Source: Campylobacterota bacterium
GTDB taxonomy: Bacteria > Campylobacterota > Campylobacteria > Campylobacterales > QNZT01
Length of the DNA: 34,680 bases
Assembly (NCBI GenBank): GCA_022600175.1
Contig: JAHZKW010000025.1
Location: 1-34,680, forward strand
Reading direction: 5' to 3'
Position numbers and translations under genes: made by a program. Positions 8,128-16,334 of the stretch are shown piece after piece; positions within the stretch are counted from its first letter, which is position 1, and every line of letters starts with the position of its first letter. The notes under the pieces are model-generated. The model was given only the letters and a program-made list of their open reading frames with translations, did no database searches and was not told where the DNA came from.

Positions 8128-11100
8128 GTGGGCTTTCAGTTTACTGGGCGGAGTTTCGTCATGAGATTCGTGCTGGATTGAGAGGACCCTTATTTATCAT
8201 TGCTGCAATCGGTTTTACACTTTATATTCTCATGATGCTCACTGGTGGTGATGCTATGCGTGGTTTTGGTGTCGTTCGTAATTCATCATCTATGGTGTAT
8301 AAAATTTCTACAGGTATGTCTATATATCTGTTTTTTGTTTGGGCTTGGATCTTTGCTCAGGTAGTGATGCGAGACCACACTGTGTATTTGAGTGAAAATG
8401 TGCTAAGTTCTCCTATACACTTACCTAGTCTGCTATTTGCACGCTATCTAGGTGCTTCTGTAGTAGCATTTTTGCTTGGTGCTGTTATACCGCTGAGTGT
8501 ATTTCTCATGCCGATAACAGCTTTGTTGGGGCTGGTACCACCTGCAGATATTGGTGTCGCACCAGTATCTGCAGTATTGTTAAGCTTACTACTTTTTGTT
8601 CTGCCTAGCGCACTGGGTATTGGTGCCTTATTTGTCAGTAGTTCATTATGGACACGCTCAACGGCAGGGTCTTTTGCTCTTTCCGCATTCTTGATGCTAA
8701 TTTGGATGTTAGGCTTAATTGTCGTTCGTAATGGTGATATCAGTGATACTTTTGCAGTACTAATCGACCCAACGATGTTTAGTGAAGTTGGTCGCCAAAT
8801 ACAGGATTTAACGGCAAACGAAAAAAATAATTATTTTATAGATGTGACATCCGCTTATCTAATGAACCGCTTGGTGTGGTTTGTATTACCGATAGGTTTA
8901 CTATTGATGGTGTTAGGACGCTTAAAACGTGAGCATTTGTTACTGGAAAAGAGTAAGAAAAAAGTGCATGAAAGTACTGTTAAACAAATTTTTAACATCA
9001 ATAAAACACCCAATAGAGTATTTGCAGGTACTAAGCCTTCCTGGTTAAAGGCACTATTTAGTGAAACACTTTGGCATTTGAAACTCTCTTTGCAAAACAA
9101 AGCTCTATTGCTGGCATTTGGTGTTTTACTAATTATGAGTGTGGGTAGTTCTGTTTTGTTTGTACTTAAAAACGGTCAAGGTCCTATGGTAGCGCATGTA
9201 GAGTATTTATTATCATTTTCTGGTGGCTTTTTCTATCTATTCACCCTTTTTACTGTGGCTGGGTTTGTCGGTGCATTAATGCGTCGTGATCAGCATAGCG
9301 GATTTGACGAGATGTTTGATGCTACATCCTCACCGCTTGGTACACGAGTAATTGCGAGGATTATAGCCGCTTTTTTATTGACGACGGTTATAGCTCTATT
9401 TCCAGCACTCAACACTTGGATAGTTATGCTTATCGGCGGAATGGATATCTCTTGGGGGAGTCCATTAGTATTTCAGCTAATTGTGATTATGCCTGCTATG
9501 CTAGAAATAGCAGCCCTAAGTGTATTGAGTCATAGTATCATCCGAAATGTAGGTGCAGCGTATGGGGTCTCAATGATGTTTGCCTTTATTGCTATTATGA
9601 ATCACGAATTAGGTCTAGTTACTTACCCACCAGCAGAGATTGGTATAGCAGTTCATACATCACTCTCATCTTTAAGCGGCTGGCAACCTTGGTTAATTGA
9701 GCTAATCAGCACCGACCTGCTGAAGCTTGGTGTCGCTATCATCGTTGTAGTGTTGGCTTGGCTAAGCTGGCAACGCGGAGTGGATACAGGTTTTTCAAAG
9801 CGTTTGGGTATGGCTCGTTCACGCATTCGTAGTGTTACTCCGTTAGCTATTATTGGTTTATTATTGATTGCAATACCTGGTACAGTGCTATATCAAAAAC
9901 TGGTAATTCACGGTGAGTATCTCTCACTAAAAGATGAGATAAAAGAAGATGCTGCTTGGGAAAAACAATGGTGGAATAAAGGTAGTGCTTATTTACTAGA
10001 GGGTGGAGAGGTCCGTGTTAAAGTAAACCCATCTAAACGAACATTTACGGCACAGTGGACATTGGATAATGTTAAGAGTGATAAAAACCTTTTAGATGGT
10101 AGTTTGCCTCATAGTGTTAGCATAAGTTCTGCATTGGTTGAGGGTCAAAAAGTGATTCCAAATACAGCTTATGGACATTTTACCTTGCCACTAGAAAATT
10201 GTCCTACTGAGGGTTGTGATATAGAGCTAAATTTGACAGCTGAGTTTAATGATTGGTCAGCAGATGATACACAATCTTGGTTACTTCCATCAGGTGTATG
10301 GTTGAGGGCTGTTGATGTTTTACCGACATTGGGACTTGATCCAAATCGCCGTCTTGGCATACCTGCTGAGAGAGCGAAATTTACTTTGCCTAAACGAGAA
10401 GATAACCTGCCTCGACATGCTATGCAGACAGCTGAGGGTGTCGCGCCCAAAGGGTCTTGGACTTGGAGTGTAGAGATTGAGGATGAGGGTGAAAGTACAC
10501 AAAACTTTGGTTCATTGAACGCTCCTTTGGATTTTGCTATGGCTTGGTTACCTAAAACACCACAACAGATTACTCAAAACGGTATAGAGGCTTGGCATGG
10601 GAATGAGTACCAACAAACGGCTAAAGATATCATAGAAGATCAACAGCTCATGGCACAATGCGTTGGTGATATACTAGGAGAAGTACCTGATATTCGTTAT
10701 GTTATACAATCACCTCGTAAACTGGGAGAAATTGCACAGTATGGTGAGCTACTTTGGCTACCCGAAAACCTTGGTTGGGACATCGCTAGTGAAGGTCCAG
10801 GACGAAAACGACGACGCGCTGCCATAGCCTCAGCTTTAAGTCGGCATGTGTTGATTCAATCTACAAATCTGCGTGCCGAATCAGGTGCTGAGTGGTTACT
10901 CTCTGGAGTATCTGGTTGGGTTGGTATGGAGTGTCTTCGTCGTAGTGATGGACCACAAGCTTGGATTGCTGAGCAAGACTGGCAGGCAAAAGAACTCTCT
11001 AAGGCACTAGGTAAAGGACTCAAAGCACCAGTTGCTAGGGTAGCTGATGCTGGAAAAGCGGACTGGATTAAACCTTATACAACACTAAGCACACTGAACT

Positions 11101-11510
11101 GGGCAGCTTCGCAAGGCACGGAAAGAACTGTTACTATGATTAAGTCACTACTTAAACAACTTGAAAATGATGAACCTTTGCCTAAGGCTTTGATCTCCGT
11201 AGCAGGAGAAGAAGCTGCTGAGCATTTACTAGGTATGCCGATGGTTTCTGATATCGCACTGCATCTAGATGACAAACAACAAGTGCAAATAAAAGCAAAA
11301 CGTTGGCAATGGCATAATAATGGTTGGCAACTAATGGAAGCACCAAGGGAAGTTTTACAGCTTGTAGGTGAGAAGATGCGGATGCTTGATCTGCAAAACT
11401 CTTCGGAGATAAACGCTACGCAAGATTTTATGGTTCTAGATAGCTGGTCTAGTGTTGAGAGAACACCCAAAGATAATGTCTGGAGAGGTAGGACAGCTAC
11501 TAAACCTTAG
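8124..11510 (+). CDS. ABC-2 permease fused to a degenerate M1-peptidase-like periplasmic domain
   Basis: 1128 residues. The N-terminal ~560 residues contain two ABC-2-type membrane blocks (about 18-270 and about 320-550), each with several hydrophobic helices. A further helix (LAIIGLLLIAIPGTVLY, about 575-591) leads into a ~530-residue soluble domain. The layout matches the known 'ABC transporter permease/M1 family aminopeptidase' fusions. Where M1 enzymes have HEXXH and WLNEG, this protein shows RHVLIQ and WLLSGVSGW (about residues 908-935), so the second His and the Glu residues appear lost and the domain is probably not catalytic. It overlaps the ATPase gene by 4 bases. GC is high (53% in a 60-base sample at 9721). 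Export of a ligand or a scaffolding role beside the siderophore receptor is inference. Confidence 0.8.
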   Translation: MSGLSVYWAEFRHEIRAGLRGPLFIIAAIGFTLYILMMLTGGDAMRGFGVVRNSSSMVYKISTGMSIYLFFVWAWIFAQVVMRDHTVYLSENVLSSPIHLPSLLFARYLGASVVAFLLGAVIPLSVFLMPITALLGLVPPADIGVAPVSAVLLSLLLFVLPSALGIGALFVSSSLWTRSTAGSFALSAFLMLIWMLGLIVVRNGDISDTFAVLIDPTMFSEVGRQIQDLTANEKNNYFIDVTSAYLMNRLVWFVLPIGLLLMVLGRLKREHLLLEKSKKKVHESTVKQIFNINKTPNRVFAGTKPSWLKALFSETLWHLKLSLQNKALLLAFGVLLIMSVGSSVLFVLKNGQGPMVAHVEYLLSFSGGFFYLFTLFTVAGFVGALMRRDQHSGFDEMFDATSSPLGTRVIARIIAAFLLTTVIALFPALNTWIVMLIGGMDISWGSPLVFQLIVIMPAMLEIAALSVLSHSIIRNVGAAYGVSMMFAFIAIMNHELGLVTYPPAEIGIAVHTSLSSLSGWQPWLIELISTDLLKLGVAIIVVVLAWLSWQRGVDTGFSKRLGMARSRIRSVTPLAIIGLLLIAIPGTVLYQKLVIHGEYLSLKDEIKEDAAWEKQWWNKGSAYLLEGGEVRVKVNPSKRTFTAQWTLDNVKSDKNLLDGSLPHSVSISSALVEGQKVIPNTAYGHFTLPLENCPTEGCDIELNLTAEFNDWSADDTQSWLLPSGVWLRAVDVLPTLGLDPNRRLGIPAERAKFTLPKREDNLPRHAMQTAEGVAPKGSWTWSVEIEDEGESTQNFGSLNAPLDFAMAWLPKTPQQITQNGIEAWHGNEYQQTAKDIIEDQQLMAQCVGDILGEVPDIRYVIQSPRKLGEIAQYGELLWLPENLGWDIASEGPGRKRRRAAIASALSRHVLIQSTNLRAESGAEWLLSGVSGWVGMECLRRSDGPQAWIAEQDWQAKELSKALGKGLKAPVARVADAGKADWIKPYTTLSTLNWAASQGTERTVTMIKSLLKQLENDEPLPKALISVAGEEAAEHLLGMPMVSDIALHLDDKQQVQIKAKRWQWHNNGWQLMEAPREVLQLVGEKMRMLDLQNSSEINATQDFMVLDSWSSVERTPKDNVWRGRTATKP

Positions 11511-11542
11511 TAAACTTGGGATCTATATATATGATAGCGGAG

Positions 11543-11581
11543 GAAAATTAAATTAGGCAGTTTTTACTTGATTTAATTTTC
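11543..11581. terminator. Inverted repeat after the ABC operon
   Basis: GAAAATTAAAT (11543-11553) and ATTTAATTTTC (11571-11581) form a perfect 11-bp stem with a 17-base loop, 33 bases past the permease stop. It is AT-rich with no strong T-tract, so it is a plausible but weak terminator. It also immediately precedes the minus-strand relic ORF stop. Confidence 0.4.
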
Positions 11582-11833
11582 TTAGTGATTAAAAGTGGGT
11601 TTTGATTTGGCTTGTATCTTATAAACACCTTTTTTGCTATCCTCTTTTAAAGCAATTTTTTGTAAACCGATATCTGCAGGATAGAGATCAAAGTTAGTGG
11701 TTTCTAAAGTGGGATCAACAGTTTTATTTTCAGGGATATGAAGTTTAATTACTTCACCATCTGGAGTTGTATTTGTTTTAATTCCGAGACAGTATATTAT
11801 TTTTATTGTAAGTGTATTAAACTCAAATCAGGT
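11582..11833 (-). pseudogene. Relic 3' end of an unidentified gene
   Basis: A minus-strand frame is open from just after a TGA at about 11834 to TAA at 11582-11584 (about 80 codons), with no convincing start or SD. The peptide includes TPDGEVIKLHIPEN, TNFDLYPADIGLQKIALKED and KGVYKIQAKSKPTFNH. This looks like a beta-rich periplasmic protein fragment and has normal coding character, unlike random AT-rich frames. I do not recognise the family with certainty. It lies in the otherwise gene-free 11511-11975 stretch between the ABC block and the AraC relic, consistent with decay at an island boundary. Confidence 0.4.
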
Positions 11834-11975
11834 AATTGGAAATTTTAGTGATTATCTCTCATCTAAGGTATGGATTCTAGGAAAATTATCCTAGAATCTC
11901 TCAACTCGTAGATTTATCACTTTACTTGACATAAAATGTAATTGTTGCGCATTCATCAATACTGTTGCTTTACCA

Positions 11976-12264
11976 TATAGTCAAAATCCACCCTCATTAA
12001 GTGCTTTGTCAAAGCGTGTAAAGCTCAATGAGTTCAAATTAAAAACAGGGTTTAAAAAGATTTTTGAGATGACACCTTATGGGATGTTGTTTGTGCATCG
12101 TATGAATTATGGGAAATATTTATTGGAAAAGAGTGAGTATAACATTAAAGAGATTGCTGCCATAGTAGGGGGTATACCCATGCCGGGAACTTTACCACAG
12201 CTTTCACTAGACACTTTGGCATTAGTCCTACATCATTGATGCAAAAGAGAAGTTACTATTATTA
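11976..12264 (+). pseudogene. Frameshifted, truncated AraC-family regulator
   Basis: The ORF track shows 12006-12239 from a TTG, but recognisable AraC sequence starts upstream (QNPPSLSALSKRVKLNEF) and continues through FKLKTGFKKIFEMTPYGML and NIKEIAAIVG. At the G-run GTAGGGGGTATA (about 12166-12177) the frame breaks. The next frame restores YTHAGNFTTAFTRHFGISPT and SLMQKRSYYY, ending at TAA 12262-12264. With three Gs the protein would read VGY, the family consensus, so two extra Gs (or one missing) explain it. The N-terminal sensing domain is absent. It faces the intact AraC gene at 12281 tail to tail, repeating the arrangement at 3713-4980. Confidence 0.8.
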
Positions 12265-12280
12265 AAACTTTGGGGAGTAT

Positions 12281-13249
12281 TCAGTGGTAATACTTACGAC
12301 TTTTCATCAGCTCTTTAGGTTGTATGCCAAAATATCCGATAAATACTTTTGTAAAATTACTTTGATGTTTGTAGCCTACACAGTGTGAAACTTCATAGAT
12401 ATTCATATCTCCTGTCTCAAGCAGTTCTTTTGCTTTTTGCATTCTGTATTGGGTTAATAATTTATAAGGAGTGAGGTTGAACTTTTGTTTAAAACCTACT
12501 TTTAGTTTTAATTCATTGAGGTGTACCAGTTTTGAGAGAGCGTTGATAGAGGGAGGGTTTTGCATGTTATTTATAAGAATCTCGCGTGCTTGATAAAGAG
12601 CTTCTATATCATAATCGTCTAATTTTATTTTATCATTGTCTTTTAGTTGATTATTTAAAATGTCACCAAATTCATGATAAATGATCTCTAATACCTTACT
12701 CTCTTTATATAGGTGGTTTAAAGCTCCTGTATAGGGAGAGTTAAAGAGTTCATTTGCACACATTTGTGTTTTTATATTTGTTGGAGCGTTTTTAAATATT
12801 GTAATAGGTTTAGCGTAGATATCTTTTGTATTTTTGAGCTGATCAAAAAAATTTTTTTGAAGAAAAGAATCTTTAATAACGATACCAATACTTTGAAACC
12901 TTGTATCTTTTTTCTTCATATTGAGATTTTTCTCTTCATTGACAAAAGAGCTCATAGTATGTCCAGCCATTACATTTAATTCACAGTTAGTAAGTTTATG
13001 TTGGTGGTATGTATCACCTGTTAAAACTATTTGTATATGAAAAATATTTTTATTTATAGAGTTAAACGAAACCTCTTTATGTATATGATGATCGTATTTA
13101 AATAAAAAAATATCTTCACATAGTTTTGTTTTTTGGATTATAAATTGTCCTATGTTTTTAGGTAAAAGTACTTGTTTTGTTGAATCCTCTTTTGTATAAC
13201 TTTCAAAAGAAAACTCTCCAATATCCTCCATATTCAAATTATATGACAC
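12281..13249 (-). CDS. AraC-family transcriptional regulator (PchR/YbtA-type context)
   Basis: 322 residues: a variable N-terminal sensing half, then an AraC DNA-binding domain from about residue 210 with NNMQNPPSINALSKLVHLNE and NIYEVSHCVGYKHQSNFTKVF, ending GIQPKELMKSRKYYH. It is closely related to the AraC at 4063-4980, including the shared linker KLDDYDIEA. The start is GTG (13247-13249) with the SD AAGGAT about 6 bases upstream. It is divergent from the second TonB receptor, with a promoter block nearly identical to that of the first module. It probably activates its receptor in response to a ferric siderophore, but the partner receptor is truncated, so this regulator may now act elsewhere, for example on the intact module. 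Confidence 0.9.
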   Translation of the reverse strand: MSYNLNMEDIGEFSFESYTKEDSTKQVLLPKNIGQFIIQKTKLCEDIFLFKYDHHIHKEVSFNSINKNIFHIQIVLTGDTYHQHKLTNCELNVMAGHTMSSFVNEEKNLNMKKKDTRFQSIGIVIKDSFLQKNFFDQLKNTKDIYAKPITIFKNAPTNIKTQMCANELFNSPYTGALNHLYKESKVLEIIYHEFGDILNNQLKDNDKIKLDDYDIEALYQAREILINNMQNPPSINALSKLVHLNELKLKVGFKQKFNLTPYKLLTQYRMQKAKELLETGDMNIYEVSHCVGYKHQSNFTKVFIGYFGIQPKELMKSRKYYH

Positions 13250-13318
13250 TGTTAATCCTTTATATTGTCAAAATAATACACCACACATAAAAATTAATAC
13301 ATGAGAGATTAAAATAGT

Positions 13319-13349
13319 ATTGATTTCAATAATTGTTATCAGTATACTA
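13319..13349 (+). promoter_or_regulatory. Promoter with overlapping Fur-like palindrome for the second receptor
   Basis: TTGATT (13320-13325) and TATACT (13343-13348) have a 17-base spacer. The spacer region holds the interrupted palindrome TGATttCAATaATTGttATCA (13321-13341), symmetric at 16 of 20 paired positions and resembling a Campylobacterota Fur box. The block is 28/31 identical to 5029-5059. Confidence 0.7.
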
Positions 13350-13385
13350 AAAGTCAATTAAAATCAACTAAAGGAATAAAGTCTC

Positions 13386-15155
13386 ATGTTTTATAAAAAG
13401 CATATTACATTATCTGTTGTACCCATATTGATCTTTACAAATAGTATGAATGCAAAAGATTTACAAAGTTTAAATACTGTGACAGTGACAGCACAAAAAG
13501 TAGAGGAAAATATCCAAGAAGTACCTATCTCTATGACGTTTTTTGATACCTATTCCATAGAAGATAAACAGATAAAGTCTGTAAAAGATATTGCACCCTA
13601 TACGCCAAACTTGATGTTGTTTGATAATAGTGGTGGAGGGAGTTTTACGCCTACTATGAGAGGGGTAAAAGCTAGAAATACGCTTTCTACTGCTGTAGGA
13701 ATGTATATAGATGGAATTCCCACTTTAAATATTAATGGTTTTGATGAGACACTTATGGATATAGAGAGAATAGAAGTGTTAAAAGGTCCTCAAGGTACTT
13801 TGTATGGTAAAGGTACTATTGCTGGTGCAATCAATATTATTACAAAAAAACCAGACAATGAAGTAAGAGGAAAACTGGGACTAGAGCTAGGAAGTGATAA
13901 TAAAAAAGAGTATTTTTTTAATACTAGTGGTCCTATTGTCAAAGATAAGTTTTATATAGGAGTCTCTGCAAAACATTATGAAAAAGAGGGTTTTATCACA
14001 AATACCAATGGAGGAAAGATTGACGATAGGGCGCATGCGTATGGTAAAATAAACTTTAGATATACACCGACTGATCATCTCGAATTTTCATTGCTATCTT
14101 CTATATTAAAGCGAGATGATGGTGATAATATTGTCAATGGCAAGGATTCTGAAGATAGAGTAGTCACGAGTGATCTAGATGGTTATGATAAATCTGAAAC
14201 AACGACCCATGCACTTAAAATCAAATATGATATCAATGATTATCTTTTTGAATCAATCACTACCAATAGAGAATTTAAATATGTAAATTTGTCTAACTAT
14301 CATTTTACAAAAAATACAGATTTTCATGCAAAAAGAGATGATACGTATACTAAAATATCTCAAGAGTTTAAACTAAGTCATAGTTTAGATACTTTCAAAT
14401 ATTTAGTAGGCTTTTATGCTGATAAAGATGATAATAAAATTGATTATATCTCATATTATCCTTCAGCTACTTACCCCACAAATCAAGATGCAGATGGAGA
14501 CTCTATAGGTTTGTTTATACATAGTGAGTATGATATCAATGATAAAATATCATTGATGTCAGGGATTAGATATGATAAAGATGAACGGGAACTACAAGAT
14601 ACATCGATGCGTTTAAATTTATCTAAATCAGATAGTGCAGTGAGTCCCAAAATCTCTTTAAAATACCAACAAGATCAACATAATATGTTTTATGCCACGA
14701 TTGCAAAAGGATATATTTCAGGTGGATTTAATATCTATTCATCTCCTGGATACTCAAAAAAGTTTGACAAACAAACGTTATGGAATTATGAAGTAGGGGC
14801 TAAAAATTCATTTTTTGATCATAGACTTTTTTTAAATAGTGCTCTATTTTATATGGATATAAGTGACTTGCAGGTGAAAACCTCTCCAGAACCTGGTAAA
14901 TCATATATCTCAAATGCTGCTGAAGCTACTTCTAAAGGTTTTGAATTAGAATTAAATGCAAAAGTAACACAATCATTAGAACTTTTTGCTTCATATGGGT
15001 ATACAAATATAGCTTTTGATAAGTTTGAAGATGTCAATGGCAACTATAAAGGTAACCAAAACTCTTATGCCCCAAAACAGCTCATCATTGCAGTATGTGC
15101 AAAAGCACTTGTAGAGAGTATAGATATCATTAAAAATTTACGAAACATAAAATAA
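13386..15155 (+). CDS. TonB-dependent siderophore-type receptor, C-terminally truncated
   Basis: 589 residues, about 95 shorter than its paralogue at 5096-7156. It has a signal peptide (to about residue 23), TonB-box region LNTVTVTA, plug motifs MYIDGIPT and IEVLKGPQGTLYGKGTIAG, and most barrel strands (for example YDINDKISLMSGIRYDKDE). Similarity runs to about YKGNQNSYAPKQ; then an unrelated tail IIAVCAKALVESIDIIKNLR follows to a stop. The last strands and the terminal aromatic are missing, so correct outer-membrane assembly is doubtful and this is likely a pseudogene or a deletion fusion with the 3' end of another gene. Good SD (AAAGGAA) and promoter remain. Confidence 0.8.
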   Translation: MFYKKHITLSVVPILIFTNSMNAKDLQSLNTVTVTAQKVEENIQEVPISMTFFDTYSIEDKQIKSVKDIAPYTPNLMLFDNSGGGSFTPTMRGVKARNTLSTAVGMYIDGIPTLNINGFDETLMDIERIEVLKGPQGTLYGKGTIAGAINIITKKPDNEVRGKLGLELGSDNKKEYFFNTSGPIVKDKFYIGVSAKHYEKEGFITNTNGGKIDDRAHAYGKINFRYTPTDHLEFSLLSSILKRDDGDNIVNGKDSEDRVVTSDLDGYDKSETTTHALKIKYDINDYLFESITTNREFKYVNLSNYHFTKNTDFHAKRDDTYTKISQEFKLSHSLDTFKYLVGFYADKDDNKIDYISYYPSATYPTNQDADGDSIGLFIHSEYDINDKISLMSGIRYDKDERELQDTSMRLNLSKSDSAVSPKISLKYQQDQHNMFYATIAKGYISGGFNIYSSPGYSKKFDKQTLWNYEVGAKNSFFDHRLFLNSALFYMDISDLQVKTSPEPGKSYISNAAEATSKGFELELNAKVTQSLELFASYGYTNIAFDKFEDVNGNYKGNQNSYAPKQLIIAVCAKALVESIDIIKNLRNIK

Positions 15156-15276
15156 CCTTTTTTTAGTGACAATACTAACTGAATCAATAAGTATAATCAA
15201 TATCAAAATAATGCAATAAGTATTTTTTTTTATGATGAAAGTATTTTTATAAATCTAGAGAGATATGTGCACATGA

Positions 15277-15318
15277 TTGACATATATCAATGAAAACTAA
15301 TATCATTATCGATATAAT
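15277..15318 (+). promoter_or_regulatory. Promoter region with Fur-box-like sequence before the ABC/NnrS operon
   Basis: TTGACA (15277-15282) is followed after 18 bases by TATCAT (15301-15306), and a TATAAT lies at 15313-15318. Over these sits AATATCATTATCGATAT, containing ATATC/GATAT arms and the ATCATTATC half-site typical of Fur boxes. This suggests iron-dependent control of the following operon; binding is inference. Confidence 0.4.
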
Positions 15319-15356
15319 TTTCTTAGTTAAAATTATAGAGGTAATAGGGGAATATT

Positions 15357-16334
15357 ATGTTTAAAACAAGTCTAATGATTTTAGGTATCTTGAGTGGGGT
15401 TTTGTTTGCAGAGTCCAAAGTAGATAAGTTGGTCCTTGCAGGACCTTTTGCAACTGTCTCACATCCGCTTATTCATATGGTAGAGAGTGGTGCACTCAAA
15501 GATGTGGCTAAAGAGGTAGAGTTTCGTTTGTGGAAAAATCCTGATGAGTTAAGGGCATTAGTACTAAAAGGGGAGGTTGATTTTATCGCGGTACCGACTA
15601 ATGTTGGTGCAAATCTCTATAACAAAGGTATTGACATCAAACTCTTAAATGTTTCGGTATGGGGTATTTTAGGACTACTTACGAGAGATAAAAACTTAAA
15701 AACACTCAAAGATTTTAAAGGTAAAGAAATTGCAATGCCTTTTAGATCGGATATGCCTGATATTATCTTCGAAGAGATCGTTAAAAGGTATGGGTTAGAT
15801 CCCAAAAAAGATTTTAAACTTCGTTATGTTGCCACACCCATTGATGCAATGCAGCTTTTAATCATGCGTCGTGTAGACCATGCTTTGTTAGCAGAGCCTG
15901 CGATCTCTATCGCGCTTCGAAAAACAGGCTCTTTCCCTTTAAAATTGGTTGCACCTGATCTGTATAGAAGTAATATGTTAGAAAATGAGTGGGGTGAAGT
16001 GTTTAAAACTGAAGCCAAGATTCCCGAAGCAGGTATGGCATATCTTGGAAAAAGTGAAGGCAAAGAACATATTATAAGACGTTTTTTAGAGGCATATAAG
16101 AGTTCTTTAGCTTGGTATAAAGAGAATCCTAAAGAGGCTTCAAAAATGGTCGTAAAAGCGATACCGATGTTAGAAGCAGAGGGGCTTGAAGACTCCATAT
16201 CACGTGTGCAGTTAGAAGCAGTCTTGGCACAAGAAGCAAAAACATCACTGCAGTTTTTTTTCGATGTTTTACAGCAAAATAACCCAAAAGTAATTGGTGG
16301 GAAACAGCCTAGCGATGGATTTTATTATCAATGA
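15357..16334 (+). CDS. ABC transporter substrate-binding protein, NMT1/SsuA-like
   Basis: 325 residues with a short signal peptide (LMILGILSGVLFA) and a periplasmic binding-protein fold of the NMT1/THI5-SsuA class. Visible pieces include LVLAGPFATVSHPLIHMVES, DELRALVLKGEVDFIAVPTNV, LKTLKDFKGKEIAMPF and MQLLIMRRVDHALLAEPA, the standard order of this family. It has a strong SD (AGGGGAA). Its stop overlaps the permease ATG (ATGA), so SBP, permease, ATPase and NnrS form one operon. The family includes sulfonate, taurine, nitrate and thiamine-precursor binders; the ligand here cannot be named. The Fur-like promoter and NnrS partner hint at a metal or nitrosative-stress link. Confidence 0.85.
   Translation: MFKTSLMILGILSGVLFAESKVDKLVLAGPFATVSHPLIHMVESGALKDVAKEVEFRLWKNPDELRALVLKGEVDFIAVPTNVGANLYNKGIDIKLLNVSVWGILGLLTRDKNLKTLKDFKGKEIAMPFRSDMPDIIFEEIVKRYGLDPKKDFKLRYVATPIDAMQLLIMRRVDHALLAEPAISIALRKTGSFPLKLVAPDLYRSNMLENEWGEVFKTEAKIPEAGMAYLGKSEGKEHIIRRFLEAYKSSLAWYKENPKEASKMVVKAIPMLEAEGLEDSISRVQLEAVLAQEAKTSLQFFFDVLQQNNPKVIGGKQPSDGFYYQ

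Noticed and set aside
10169-11470. Minus-strand ORFs of 60-131 aa inside the ABC/M1-like gene
   Set aside because: Shadow frames favoured by the higher GC of this block; no start signals.
12276-12294. AGTATT/AATACT inverted repeat at the 3' end of the AraC gene
   Set aside because: Six AT-rich base pairs overlapping a stop codon with no T-tract; likely chance.
15156-15356. Possible gene or small RNA in the gap before the ABC/NnrS operon
   Set aside because: Very AT-rich, no open frame of note; only promoter and Fur-like elements are supportable.
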